DNA of 64,000 bases from Macrosoma leucophasiata. Lineage: Eukaryota > Arthropoda > Insecta > Lepidoptera > Hedylidae. Within the stretch, counting starts at the first letter, position 1, and each line of letters opens with the position of its first letter. Positions 1 through 10,721 of the stretch are shown piece by piece. The notes beneath the pieces are model-generated. The model did no database searches. It had not been told where the DNA came from and worked only from the letters and a program-made list of their open reading frames with translations. The translations under genes and the position numbers were made by a program. The stretch lies in assembly GCA_036365455.1 (NCBI GenBank), contig JAWQUS010000004.1, positions 1,743,501-1,807,500 on the forward strand, read 5' to 3'.

Positions 1-232
1 CCGCGTTAGAATTTTTGATTATTCAGTACCTGGACGAAGTCGGAGGCGCAGCTAGTATAAATGTAGCCTAAATTACTCCTTATTACATCAGCTATCAAAA
101 TTGGTCCAGCCGTTCCCAAGATTAGCCCCGGCAAACAGACAGACATACAAAAATTGTAAAAAATGTTTATATTTAGTAAAAAGCGGTTATTTTTATATTT
201 AAAACAGGCACTCCAATTTCATTTATTTGTAT
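1..232 (-). mobile_element. Hel-1 Helitron-like element, cut by window edge
   Basis: Reverse-strand copy of the family seen complete at 21857-22171 and 54551-54873. It shares the (GTCT)n-related tract, the stretch reading as a GGTCCAGCCGTTCCC motif, and the GACGAAGTCGGAGGCGCAGC block. The CTAG-proximal hairpin end would lie left of base 1. The 5' TC end is worn. Confidence 0.55.
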
Positions 233-1371
233 AAATACTTGTTTTTAACTTTTTTTACAAACTTTATAACTAATGTGCACATTAGTTACAAAGTTTGCAA
301 AAAAGGTTTGAAATTTACCGCAACACAAAATTTCGTCTAATTGCGATCTAGGTGTTTCGAAACTAAATAAAAAGATAATTCAAATGCATAAAATTGTTAT
401 GTACACCATTCATTTAATTTACAAGATAAACCTAAAATGGGTACGCAAATTAAGGCAAGACCACTATTTCACAATGGTAAAAAGAATTATCGCCATGTCA
501 AGGTGAAATTAGAATAGACCGGTGTATTTCGCAAAAATCGGTGAAAAAATCGATAACGTGACTGGTTGCTACAACATTCTGAATTGTTTTTGGGACCGAA
601 TATAATTTGTTTGGTCAATTACTTACTCTTTACCCAATACATTGTCCTTGGTCGGGTGCTTTTCAAGGGTTATGCCTTACAAAGAACCCTTATAATTTCG
701 CCACGTCCGTCCGTCTGTCCACAGCCATGGACGTACACTATTAACTAGTGCTTAAAAGTTCTAAATTGGCATGAATAGGTATACATATTAGCTATGCGAA
801 GAAAGTACGACATTAAAAACTTGAAAAAAAAATCCATCACCACCACCACCACGACAGTTGTCATTGGGTGCCTAAATAAGCGGACGCAATTCTTGTCACG
901 TGTCTGTCTTACGCATTTTCGATCAGGGTCGCGTATTCTGACGCGAGTTTAACATTTTTTTAACAAAAAGTGCAAGACACCGCTAATGAAGTATACACTT
1001 CAAAAATCAAGTGACTGGTGGAGTTTTACACGCTTATCTGCACTCAATAGAAATTCACCCTTAATTCCTCAGCTCCAAATACGCATATTAAACAAAAATA
1101 AAATCATAAAACCTCGATACCGTATCCCGGTTAAGTACAATTGCGTCCAATAAACAATTACAAATCGATGTCATTTGCACGTTATCTGCTGTACAGTTTG
1201 TTATGCGATAAGAGCGTAATGTTATGCTAACCCAATTCCCACAGATATATCGATCAGCTGTTACCTCATTGTTCTTGTGCGTAATCACCCAAGTGACATA
1301 AAAATCAACAATCTTGTCACACTACTAGGGCGGCTTAATGAAAGGCGATTCGCAGTGCACCGCATCGCACA
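233..1371. other. AT-rich spacer with small repeat remnants
   Basis: No credible gene. A stretch near 655-725 is the reverse of the end of repeat G at 53250-53335 (GACGGACGG and ATAAGGGTTCC blocks). A short (CAC)n run lies at 838-856. The remainder shows nothing I recognise. Confidence 0.4.
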
Positions 1372-1379
1372 CCGTAGCC

Positions 1380-1599
1380 GCACCGCGGGCACTCCGACAA
1401 AATTCCATACAAACGCTTAATTTGGTATCTATTATACAGACATAAATAAGTGACGTGTATTTACACGTGCACCTCTGTGCGTAGCACGTAGAAAATACCA
1501 ACCGTCGCCCATAAGAGGGGAAGGGGTTTAGTGATGCGGGGAAATCGAGCGGGACGTCGAAGTGTCCATTCTATACGCAGTATTATTACATATTCTCTG
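1380..1599 (+). mobile_element. hAT-m2 non-autonomous element, copy 1
   Basis: 220-bp element flanked by a perfect 8-bp direct repeat CCGTAGCC (1372-1379 and 1600-1607). It starts GCACCGCGGGCACTCC and ends TATTCTCTG. Near relatives are at 23204-23420 and 44464-44676, each also with 8-bp flanks. The 8-bp duplication fits the hAT superfamily, but the terminal inverted repeats are poor, so the superfamily is inferred. Confidence 0.7.
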
Positions 1600-1639
1600 C
1601 CGTAGCCAAGGAGTACGTGTTCTTATGTCCCATCCAGAC

Positions 1640-1850
1640 TAATGGAGATAGAGTTCCAATGCAGAAGCTGGAGGGCGTAGGCACCACCGCATTACCTAAT
1701 CTATCTGTAGTTCTGCACTATCGTGTACCGGATTTTTTTTATGTTATGAAAGTGGCAAACAAGCATTCAGTTCACATTAATGTTAAGTGATGACTGCAGC
1801 CTATATACACCAACACAATGACCAGAGGTCAAAATGCATATTATACCTAT
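1640..1850. repeat. Two Fam-A pieces head to head
   Basis: A worn forward 5' part (1640-1730, GGCGTAGGCACCACCGC) runs into a reverse 3' part (1735-1850, GTGGCAAACAAGCATTCAG...AGAGGTCAAAATGCA). Confidence 0.7.
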
Positions 1851-1961
1851 AAACAGCACTTGGCTCCGTCATCACTGTCATCAAGCTGCGTAGTGCGGGG
1901 CAGTGTGCGAATCGCTTAAGGTTAATCGCAGTCCAGTCCAGCCTCTTTACCAATTATAAGG

Positions 1962-2062
1962 CTTCGGTAGCTTAGTGGTAGAGTTCAAACCCAGCCCGAA
2001 GTCAAATTTTACTTTCCATTTCTACTTTAATTTATAGAACTGTTATTCACATAAAAATTATT
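1962..2062 (+). repeat. tRNA-like fragment with tRNA-IR tail
   Basis: Contains GGCTTCGGTAGCTTAGTGG (D-arm/A-box-like), a shortened T-arm region and CCGAAGTCAAATTTTACTTT. It matches the tail of the tRNA-IR family at 12.2, 34.5, 42.5 and 48.6 kb and the insertion at 52667-52803. The anticodon region is deleted, so this is not a tRNA gene. Confidence 0.55.
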
Positions 2063-2136
2063 ATTACAAATTATTAAACAAATATTTGCAATTTGAAATA
2101 TGTAGGTACTTAGGTAACATTTTTTTTTAGGTAGGT

Positions 2137-2368
2137 ATGTAAAAAAGTGGCAAACAAGCATGCAGTTCACATTGATGTTATGTGATGACTGCAGCCTACA
2201 CAATGAGTAGAGGTCAAAATGCAGATGCGTTGCCGTACATTACCACCTGGCCGGAACACAATAGTGCTGGACGCTACCATTTAGCGGCAAGTAGTTACCT
2301 ATATTAGGTAACGCGGTGGTGTCTACGCCCGCGAGCTCCGTCACTGGAGATCTACCACCAGTAGATTA
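2137..2368 (-). repeat. Fam-A copy with internal deletion
   Basis: Reverse-strand copy from GTGGCAAACAAGCATGCAG to ACCACCAGTAG. The middle part around the CTCTGTGCCGG block is missing. Confidence 0.8.
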
Positions 2369-2859
2369 ATAATATGGTTTCACTAAAACCCATGTCCGAG
2401 CAGAAAAGAAAGCAATATTCTAATCATGCATAGGTTTCTACAAAAATCAACCGCCATTTCAGGTTATCAATAATCTATCAAATATAACAAGTTTCCCGCT
2501 CTTGCAAACGACAAGGTTTTTTTAGATTCTAGTTAATCGATAAAATCAATCGAGTATTGTCAAAAACGAACAATTAAATCGATTACACATTCGTTAACCA
2601 CACCCAAACGTGACCGGCTTCATCAATTGTTTCACAGACATGTATTTCAAATGTTTTATGTAATACGATTTTTTTTATGTGTTACCGCTACGGAAATGTA
2701 TAGGTTGCATGCTTGCATAAATCTATTATTTTACATCCGTTCTGTGGGATGTACTTATTTAGATTAAAATAAAAAGATAGTAGGTAGGTTCTTATTGCGT
2801 TCAACGTAGGTAGGTAAGGTAGGTACCTACCTGTTTATTTTATTACATTTTTTTAATGT
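2369..2859. other. AT-rich spacer
   Basis: No gene or clear repeat recognised. It has short GTAGGTAGG runs near 2785-2830. Confidence 0.3.
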
Positions 2860-3152
2860 AATAAAAGTGGCAAACAATCACGCAGTTCACATTGATGTTA
2901 AGTGATGACTGCAGCCTATGGCCTATAGACACCCACACAAAGACCAGAGGTCAAAATACAGATGCGTTACCACTTCTGAGGCCTAAGGTGTTATGCTTCT
3001 GTGCCGGAAATTACAGGGCCGTACATTACCACCTGACCGGAACACGATAGTGCTGAACACTACCATTTAGAGGCAAGTAGGCACCTATGTTAAGTAATGC
3101 GGTGGTGCCTACGCCGCAAGCTCCGTCACTGGAGCTCTAGCACCAGTAAATT
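2860..3152 (-). repeat. Fam-A, full length
   Basis: Nearly complete reverse copy, about 290 bp, from the T-run and GTGGCAAACAATCACGCAG to CTCTAGCACCAGTAA. A good reference for the CCGGAAATTACAGGG subfamily. Confidence 0.85.
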
Positions 3153-3384
3153 TGATATTATTGAGGTATAGGTTATATTATTGAATTGAGTTATGACAAA
3201 ACGTAGGTTTATTACAATATACCTATATACCTAAGTAAGAGTAAAACAACATCAGCTAATTGGCTTTTTATTGACATGAGTTATTTCTACTTACGTTACG
3301 TCATTCGGTAGGTACTTAACCGCACCTATTTTTATGTATGTATGTATATTATGAACAAACACTCACATCCGACACAAATAGGTA

Positions 3385-3482
3385 TCTGTAGGCCATTCAA
3401 ACAAGCCTCTGTACGCAAATCGAACCCGTGAGCTTCGATTCAAACGGTCTTCATACACCGCTGGACCAACTGGCTCGTCGAA
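3385..3482 (-). repeat. SINE-T1 fragment
   Basis: Reverse copy of the tRNA head: AAATCGAACCCGTGAGC (B box reversed) and ACACCGCTGGACCAACTGG (A box reversed), with the CTGTAGGCCATTCAAAC body. Confidence 0.6.
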
Positions 3483-3689
3483 TTGGATAAGGTGCTGTGT
3501 GGTCAAGAGGCCAGTTCTCTGATACTACATGTCTTTGCAAAATGATCAAACTCGAACTCAAAAATTTATTTAATCACCTGGAAATAATAGAATTTGCTTG
3601 TGATAGGTCAAATTAAAAAATATAAAATTGAAGCAAATAACAACTGATACGTTGATTAATATATTGAAAATAATGGTCCAAAGATACCT

Positions 3690-3795
3690 ACTTAATAAAA
3701 GAATATGGGACATTCTTTGTCATTCACCGGCAGAGTTCCAAGGCCCACATTACTGAGAAAAACCTGCCAAAACAAAACTCAGTAGGGTCTTTTCA
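3690..3795. repeat. Repeat E, copy 1
   Basis: Matches 14001-14105 in the opposite orientation (CAGAGTTCCAAGGCCCACAT, AGAAAAACCTGCCAAAAC, ACTCAGTAGGGTC). A weaker third trace is at 25375-25440. Class unknown. Confidence 0.6.
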
Positions 3796-4189
3796 AAATA
3801 TAGGTATTCACTGATCTGATGATCGTTACAAATTACCAATTCGTAGGTACCCCAGAAACATGTACAGCTCAAAACACGGTCAATTGGTCTCGAACGGCAA
3901 AATGCCGTGATTTTGCGGCATTAGATCTGTATCAAAGTGTAACATATAAAGATTATAAAGTGACTCAATTGTTACGAAAAAAAAACACAGTCCTTGACTT
4001 GAAAAATCATAACTTTCGTAAGTAAATTGTATTTGCTGATGTAACAGCCGACGGACGTGAGAATTTGCGCTAGCGAGCACGAAACGTTAGAAAAATCTCG
4101 CGTTTTATCACCTAACTGACTTGACAATACTCAGTTATGGGCAATTAAGTAGCGTTCTAATATAATGTAGGCTTTATAATTAAATTCCT
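3796..4189. other. Spacer, no gene seen
   Basis: Short open frames on both strands overlap each other and show no family motif. Nothing else recognised. Confidence 0.3.
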
Positions 4190-4628
4190 TGATTTGTGAG
4201 GCACTAGGACCAATTCGTCAGAATGTAATTTAATGTATGGCCCCGTAATAACTACCAAAGAGACGTAATAACTAAGATCTCGGGGTGGCAACGCATCTGC
4301 ATTTTGTTTTTTTTGACGACTCGGTTAGTCCAGCGGTGTGAGATGACGGTTTGATTCGAAGGGTCGCGGGTTCGATCCACGCATCGGGACAAATATTTGT
4401 ATGGCCTACAGACATTTGTTTCGGGTCTGGGTGTTTGTGTATGTGTTGTATGTGTACAACGGCACCCACGACACAGATTTATAGGTACCTAGTGTGGGGC
4501 TGTGAGTGTAAGCGTATTTTATTATTATTATTTTGGCCTCTTCTGTTTATATGGCTGGCTGCAGTCATCACTTAACATTATTGTAAATTGCCTGCTAGTT
4601 TGCCACTTTCATCAAGTAAAAAAAAATT
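4190..4628 (+). repeat. Fam-A copy split by SINE-T1
   Basis: The left part (4190-4306) has the CCCCGTAATAACTACC subfamily block and ends GCATTTTG. The right part (4536-4628) resumes at GGCTGCAGTCATCACTTAAC and ends in an A tail. The SINE-T1 between them is flanked by ATTTTG on both sides. Confidence 0.75.
4307..4529 (+). mobile_element. SINE-T1, complete, inserted in Fam-A
   Basis: tRNA-derived SINE. The A box lies in GGTTAGTCCAGCGGTG and the B box in CGGGTTCGATCC. The body runs through TTTCGGGTCTGGGTGTTTGT and ACAACGGCACCCACGAC to a (ATT)n tail. Target duplication ATTTTG at 4301-4306 and 4530-4535. A T8 run precedes the head. Confidence 0.8.
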
Positions 4629-5496
4629 AGGTAGGTACTTAATAGGTACAAAGGTACTTACCTACATATTTCTTTTGTCAATTTACATTCTCTGAATAAT
4701 TTTTAAGTGGGCTACATATTTTCTTAAAACTGCACATCCTTACGCTACTGTGTCTCTTCAAACATCAGATTTTGGCAGAATCCTTGAAGTTGGTGGAAGC
4801 CAATTGTCAAATATGAAGTAGATAAAATGAGTTAATTCAGAAAAAGTAATCTTACAAAACTTTTAATCCAATCAGTATGCTCACTAAATTTTCTACTGAA
4901 ACATAAATTACTAAGCCTGGGTTGCACCCACGCAGCCAATGATTTGAGGAAAGGAAAATGTATGTGTATACACATATAGACCAGAGGTCAAAATGCAGAT
5001 GCGATGCCAGGTTGCCACCCTTGAGACCAAAGTTGTTATGCCTCTGTGTTATTAACAATATTATAAATTTAAAAATTGAAACAACGAGTTACAAATAAAG
5101 GTCTATGTGCATTTTTTCAACAAAACTTACCATTTTCTGTTTTCACAATCATTCATTTCTACAATCAATGAGATATCGATTGATACAATCGTCAATGCCT
5201 AGATAACGCATTTTGATTGTTGAAAGATAAAATACCAACACAAAAGGATGTACCTAGGTACATTATCTGTTTTGATCCAACAGATTCAATAGGCATCCAG
5301 CAAATGGTAAATTGAGTAAATTCGCTACATAACGCATACTTTGATACAATCTCACCTTTACAACAATCTATTTCGACATTTTAACTACAATATGCATAGC
5401 CATATTGTTAATCACATGAAATTACCCACAAAATTACTATGTCGGTATTATTAGCGAAAGAATCGATTTTGTATGCAATTACATAAAACGAACGAG
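4629..5496. other. Spacer with a Fam-A scrap
   Basis: A reverse Fam-A fragment lies at about 4975-5056 (AGACCAGAGGTCAAAATGC). CTGGGTTGCACC at 4917-4928 resembles the end of MITE-c. Otherwise AT-rich with no gene seen. Confidence 0.4.
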
Positions 5497-5893
5497 TATA
5501 AAAAAGAACTCAATATTTTATTTTTAATCCTCTAACGAAGCAATGGCATCGCCCGAAACAGCCAGGTTGGTACGAATTTCCAAATCGACCTAGTTCTAAC
5601 TTTTCATAGACACCCGTAGCCAATCATACGAAACGACAGGTTTTTTTTCCGCGAATACACATTAAAACCGGCATGGCACGACAAACCATGGAAGGAAAGT
5701 ACAGTTAAATAACTTTAGAAATACTCACGCGACGTAGTCAGTCTCGGAGATGTTTAGAAATTGTGGTATTTTTTTTGTTTTACACTTAACGACACACAAG
5801 TTGTTCAGTTCACTGTTATGCGGCACAGAACGTTTAATCACGTACGTGTTATTTGTGTTTGTTCACAGGTCAGTTCTAAATTGATACGGGTGC

Positions 5894-6091
5894 ATGGGCG
5901 AGGTGGACAGAAACGCTCCTTACACGTTCAACAGACGCGGCAGTGCGCGGCGGACTGGCGGGGGAAGCGGCGCGGGAGCCGACGGGCGAAACGTCAGCAC
6001 AGCGCACGATCTTGAGTTGAGATCTCCTGTGCGATCGGATAGTACTACCAACATTGATTCAGTCCATCATGTATTAGATTTTTTGTATTAG
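5894..6091 (+). CDS. Possible first coding exon of an unknown gene
   Basis: A GC-rich island in AT-rich DNA. ATG at 5894 opens 65 codons starting MGEVDRNAPYTFNRRGSARR and containing a Gly/Ser/Ala-rich stretch (residues 21-31) and SPVRSDSTTNIDSVHH (residues 44-59). An in-frame TGA at 5882-5884 makes this ATG the first in frame. TTTGTTCACAG at 5858-5868 could be a 3' splice site ending an intron in the 5' UTR, and TATAAAAAA near 5498 could be a TATA box. The frame runs to a TAG at 6089, but GT at 6071 could be a weak donor (CAT^GTATTAG), so the real exon may end there and continue outside or far downstream. Composition favours a real exon. The product is unknown, and no partner exon was found. 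Confidence 0.35.
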   Translation: MGEVDRNAPYTFNRRGSARRTGGGSGAGADGRNVSTAHDLELRSPVRSDSTTNIDSVHHVLDFLY

Positions 6092-6404
6092 ATTTTTTTT
6101 CTGATCTTTTACAGTCATTAAATTTATTGATACTTACGCAGTAATTCTTTAATTTTCTATATGCATTAGGAAGGCACCTACTTTCCAATCAATGAAATTA
6201 TGAGATAAGTAGGTTTATTTTTTATAAGCTCACAATACTTTCGGACAATCTCACAGACCATATTAGTACCTACGCAAGAGGTATAGGGATAGCAATTCCT
6301 AATTAAATATCTTATGTATAAGATTTTTGATAAATATGTTTGTTCTTATTTTTGCTGTGTGTACTTCTAATAATCCTAAAATTAACCCCTTAAAATTAGT
6401 TTTT
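6092..6404. other. AT-rich spacer
   Basis: Nothing recognised. Confidence 0.3.
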
Positions 6405-7563
6405 TTTCGAAAGACGTCCACTGCTGAACAAAGGCTTCCCCAAAGAATGCCACAATGAACGGTCCTGGGCCGCCCTCATCCAACGATTGCCCGCGACCTT
6501 CACCAGGTCGTCGGTCCACCTCGTGGGGGTGGGGGGCCTGCCTACGCTTCGTCTTCCGGTACGCGGTCGCCACTCCAGAACTCTTCTGCCCCAACGGCCG
6601 TCAGTTCTGCGAGCTATGTGCCCTGCCCACTGCTTGAGTTTCGCTATTCGGTGGGCTATGTCGGTGACTTTGGTTCTCATGCGGATCTCCTCGTTTCTGA
6701 TTCGATCTCGCAGAGAAACTCCGAGCATAGCCCGCTCCATTGCTCTCTGAGCGACCTTGAGCCTTCTTATGAGGCCCATAGTGAGCGTCCACGTTTCAGT
6801 TCCGTATGTCATCACTGGCAACACACACTGGTCAAAGACCTTCTTCTTCAGACACGGCGGTAAATTGGACGAGAAGATATAACGCAGCTTCCCGAACGCT
6901 GCCCATCCGAGTTGGATTCGGCGATTGACCTCTTTCTCGAAGTTGGACCTACCTAACTGGACCGTTTGTCCCAGGTATACATAATCGTCAACACCCTCGA
7001 CCATAACAGGAGTGGGCGTATTGAGGACATTCGACATGATTTTCGTCTTGTCCATGTTCATTTTAAGGCCCACTCGTTGGGAGGCCCTACTGAGGCCATT
7101 GAGCATTGTACCAAGGTCTTCCAGAGTCTCAGCCATGACTACGATATCATCAGCAAATCGGAGGTGGGAGATGTACTCGCCGTTAATGTTGATGCCGAGT
7201 CCGTTCCAGTCCAGAAGCTTGAAGACGTCGTCCAACACAGCGGTGAACAGTTTCGGAGATATGACATCTCCCTGTCTCACACTCACACCTCGCTGCAGTT
7301 GGATAGGTTTCGAGCTCTGGTCCTGAAGGCGAACCGACATAGTGGCGTTTTCGTACAAGCTCCTTAACACCTCGATGTATCAGTAGTTGACTTGGCACCT
7401 CTGGAGTGACTGTAGCACAGCCCAAATCTCGACCGAATCGAAGGCTTTCTCATAGTCCACAAACGCTACACATAGGGGCTGGTTATACTCTTCTGTCTTC
7501 TGTATAACCTGCCGCAGCGTGTGTATGTGGTCTATGGTGCTAAAACCTTTACGGAACCCGGAA
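6396..7563 (-). pseudogene. RTE reverse transcriptase, C-terminal part, broken
   Basis: Read from 7563 down, the frame gives the RT core. It starts GFRKGFSTIDHIHTLRQVI, then has the first catalytic Asp motif in VAFVDYEKAFDS, then QGDVISPKLFTAVL, then the FADD box in HLRFADDIVVMAET. It continues through the thumb and the C-terminal GRPPTPTRWTDDLVK region, ending near SLWHSLGKPLF. A TGA at 7380-7382 interrupts it between VNY and YIEVLRSLYENA, so any start after that point is not a real start. The endonuclease part is missing. In the family this protein nicks DNA and reverse-transcribes its own RNA. The motif order fits RTE rather than CR1. The copy is dead. Confidence 0.85.
6405..7563 (-). mobile_element. 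LINE-RTE, 5'-truncated
   Basis: Reverse-strand 3' part of an RTE-type LINE. The 3' end reads CAGCAGTGGACGTCTTTCG followed by an A-run. The 5' break at about 7563 abuts a half copy of hAT-m1. A second 3' end is at 42091-42420. Confidence 0.85.
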
Positions 7564-7565
7564 CA

Positions 7566-7745
7566 AACAACAAAAATCGCCTATTACTAAGAAACTCCAA
7601 AATACATAAACAATTTCACGTACACATTTAAACATCTCGGCGACAGGCAAAGGCACACTTGTGCTTGTACTTTGACAAAGTGAAAAGCCTACATATGGCT
7701 ACTCCCCTCCGGTCCGCCGCGGCCGGTGGCCCGTGTTGCTCTATG
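7566..7745. mobile_element. hAT-m1 half copy
   Basis: Right half of the element seen whole at 50613-50906 (ACAATTTCACGTACACATTT, GCTTGTACTTTGAC), ending in the terminus ...GTGTTGCTCTATG. The left half is missing where it meets LINE-RTE. Confidence 0.7.
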
Positions 7746-7905
7746 CCTCTCTTAAACTCTCTTTCTGTGATGTCTGTATCGCTCGTAAGTTAAGTGTAAG
7801 TTACCAGACATTAGAAAGAGTAAGTGGGGATCACACTGACAGAGATAACGATAGTTTTACATCGCTTCATAAATCCACACTACCTAGTCTTTTCATAAGT
7901 AACAA

Positions 7906-8172
7906 AGGTGGCAAACAAGCATGGAGTTCACATAGATGTTAAATGATGACTCCAGTCTATAGACATCTACGCAAAAAACAGATTTCAAAATGCAGATGCG
8001 TTGCCACACCTAAGACCTTAGTTGTCAAATCTCTGTGATAATTATTACGGGGCCATCGAACCAGAACACGAGAGTGCTGAACACTACCATTTAGCGGCAC
8101 ACAGATTAAGTAATGCGGTGATGCCTACGCCCTCGAAGTAGCCCTATACTGAAACACTACCACCAGTTAACG
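7906..8172 (-). repeat. Fam-A, second subfamily, full length
   Basis: Reverse copy carrying the GTGATAATTATTACGGGG block in place of GTGCCGGAAATTACAGGG, which defines a second subfamily. Ends ACTACCACCAGTTA. Confidence 0.8.
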
Positions 8173-8192
8173 ACAGTTTTACTTCTTTCTAC

Positions 8193-8222
8193 GACCCGGT
8201 TAGTCTAGTGGTGTGAGATGAT
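8193..8222 (+). repeat. SINE-T1 head scrap
   Basis: Only the A-box end of the tRNA head remains: ACCCGGTTAGTCTAGTGGTG. Confidence 0.5.
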
Positions 8223-8999
8223 CAGTAATTGTTTTGTGTTGGTATATTGGGTGAATTGTTGGCAATGAAGATAGTTTTACTCGCTTGGGTACTTTCTTTT
8301 TTTTTATGACGTACTACCTACGCATTGGCTGACCCCACAGCGCAGCGCACCACGCGACCTATTAATTAATAATTAGCTCCTCGGCTTTCGTTCGGAAAAG
8401 TCGATTGGGAAACGGCTCGGGTGAAGTCGGAGGAGGTCGCGTGGTGAACAGATATGCCAAAGAGAGATGGAGAACATGCCGCGTGCATGACGCTCTCGGC
8501 GTTTTTGTATGCGTCCGTATGTTTTACAAGTATTATAATTATTTATATTTTTATACATGCATACCTATATATTAATTACACTTTTTTGTACTTACGTTTA
8601 TTGTATATTATTTACTATGTAATTTGCTGTTATTCAAGTACTTATATATTTTATTTGTGTTTAGTTTTACATAAACTTATTTGCACTTATATAGGTTTTA
8701 TTGTAAGTATTTATTATATCGACTTTTAGGACTGATATCCGTGTCCCACTCGTGTGGCTTCGGCTTGACATAATGCTGAACTGGGAACTATTTGGTGCAG
8801 CCGTGGGATCTTGTTTCTTATTTTTTGCTCTAACTAGGTACTCTTTTAAATAGGTCTGTTATTTTTTTTTGTCAACCCTTTTTAAATGTTTTTTTTTGTG
8901 TAACGTATTTGTATTGTAAATGTTTTTTTGTTGTTCTATTGTTTTTTTTATTAATGCAGTACCTGATATTGGTATGGGGGCTGCACCAATAAATGTTTT
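8223..8999. other. Spacer with repeat H trace
   Basis: 8720-8820 (GGCTTGACATAATGCTGAACT...TTTGGTGCAG) resembles 16080-16160. 8380-8510 is GC-richer than its surroundings but has no gene I can support. The last 180 bases are T-rich. Confidence 0.35.
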
Positions 9000-9030
9000 T
9001 TCTTCTTCTTTTCTTCTTCTTCTTCTTCTT
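9000..9030 (+). repeat. (TTC)n microsatellite
   Basis: About ten TTC units, directly next to a SINE-T1 copy. Confidence 0.85.
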
Positions 9031-9172
9031 CATGATCGTTTGATTCGAAGGGTCGCGGGTTCGATCCCGCACCAGGAAAAATATATGTATGGCCTACAGA
9101 TGTTTGTTTCGGGTCTGGGTGTTTGTGTATGGGTTGTATGTGTACAACGGCACCCACGTCACAGGTTTCTAT
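9031..9172 (+). mobile_element. SINE-T1 lacking the A-box end
   Basis: Starts in ATGATCGTTTGATTCGAAGG, keeps the B box (CGGGTTCGATCCCGCACC) and the body to ACGGCACCCACGTCACAGG. Confidence 0.75.
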
Positions 9173-9381
9173 TCTACCTATTTTTTTTTCATGAATCTGC
9201 ACATTGGTCTGTGATCTGCACTATCTAGTTGACGTATCAATGCAGGAACATGCAGCGATATCGTTCGTTATCCGCGACTGACCGCGACCACGCATCTGAC
9301 ATACCTAATTATAAATGCAGGTAATTATAATTAGAATACAAGTGACGAAAGATTCTAGATTATTTTGATACCGATCGCATT

Positions 9382-9683
9382 TCACGCTTGTAATCCCCGA
9401 AGGGGTAGGCAGAGGAAAATGCATGCATTCAAGCATACATGCCAACGCCCACGATTTGCCGGTTACGTATTTGGCCCATATAACAGGTGGCGAGCCTGTT
9501 GACATCTCCGGGCACATTACCAAACTTCGAGGTACTGGGAAATTTCCAGAAAATTGAAAAATTCCTATAGAACCAGAGATAAAGGACTTTACACCATTAT
9601 CTCTGGTTACCCCGTACCCGGGAATCGAACCCAGGACCTCAGTGAAGTAGTAGTAGCCTGCTATAACTAGGCTACCGAGGCAG
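9382..9683 (-). mobile_element. SINE-T2, full length
   Basis: On the reverse strand: tRNA head GCCTCGGTAGCCTAGTTATA with a B box in GGGTTCGATTCCCGG, a body with TTATCTCTGG and GGTAATGTGCCCGGAGATG, and a tail ATGCATGCATTTTCC then CTCTGCCTACCCCTTCGGGG and GCGTGAA. The tail resembles the end of LINE-C. Confidence 0.8.
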
Positions 9684-9727
9684 TTAATGGCAAATAATAC
9701 TCGATTCTAGATGGCTTAATGATAGTA

Positions 9728-9935
9728 CAGACAGCAAGAAATAATGCACATCGACTCTACGAAAGAGATAATTGGCTAGTTTAGACTTCGTAGAGCGTTA
9801 TCTCTGTTGCACATTGCCTACGTAAGCACTGATAGTCCGGTATTGGTCAGAATTTGATCAATATGGTCAACAAGGTGAGGTGCGAAAGAGATAACGCTCT
9901 ACAGACCTGAAATAAGCCGAAGTCTCGTTCCAAAT
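9728..9935 (+). mobile_element. MAR-m1, 3'-truncated
   Basis: Begins TA^CAGACAGCAAGAAATAATGC and carries the GAAAGAGATAACGCTCTAC and GATCAATATGGTCAAC blocks shared with 50473-51025 and 61410-61633. It is cut before its right terminus and joined to part of hAT-m1. Confidence 0.7.
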
Positions 9936-10033
9936 TCCCCCCCCTAAAAATGACAGACTGTTTTGCATCGGTAATAAACGCTTTGGCTGCTCCCCTCCGG
10001 TCCGCCACGGCCGGTGGCCCGTGTTGCTCTATG
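9936..10033 (-). mobile_element. hAT-m1 left-end fragment
   Basis: Reverse of the first 100 bp of the element at 50613 (GACTGTTTTGCATCGGTAAT), ending GGCCCGTGTTGCTCTATG. Confidence 0.7.
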
Positions 10034-10432
10034 GTTTACTTAGTAGTTTTGGAGATAAAGGGATCATCATCATGGGTCAAGGACGCGTCAGATACTCTGA
10101 GAGGATGAAAAATGTGGATGAGGCCTCAAAATTGCCATCGCGAACTTACGTAATTCAGACAGTAATTAGTATTAGATAGTGAAGTTACCGTAAAGTTACA
10201 GTTATACCTAATTGATTCAGAAATGAAGCAAGCGGAGAGTTATATTATGCACAAATTAATTAATATTAATTCGTTGATTATGGTATGTCAACACGGAAAG
10301 ATAATTGAAGAATGTAGTCTAACTACTTATTTCATTACCGTAAATAAATATTAAAATATGCGTGGTAATGTAAAAACTAAGTACTTATTTAATATTTTAA
10401 AACATTTATTATTAGGTAAGGTAATAAAGTTT
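10034..10432. other. AT-rich spacer
   Basis: No gene or repeat recognised. Confidence 0.3.
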
Positions 10433-10721
10433 TACTGGTAGTAGAGCTCCAGTGACGGAGGTCGCGGGCGTAGGCACCACCGCATTACCTAATATACTTG
10501 CCGCTAAATGGTAGTGTTCAGCACTATCGTGTTCCGGTCAGGGGGTAATGTACCTACGGCACTGTAATTTCCGGCACAGAGGCATAACACCTTAGGCCTC
10601 AGGAGTGGTAACGCATCTGCATTTTGACCTTGGTTTTTGTGTGGGTGTCTATAGGCTGCAGTCATGGCTTAACATCAATGTGAACTGCATGCTTGTTTGC
10701 CATCACCATTACATAAAAAAA
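10433..10721 (+). repeat. Fam-A, full length
   Basis: Runs from TACTGGTAGTAGAGCTCC to CATTACATAAAAAA. Confidence 0.85.

Noticed and set aside
5542..5591. Short exon starting MASPETAR with a GTTGGT donor
   Set aside because: Joining it to the acceptor at 5868 runs into a stop within a few codons, so it does not extend the 5.9-kb frame.
6966..7367. 133-codon forward frame
   Set aside because: Antisense shadow of the RTE reverse transcriptase frame.
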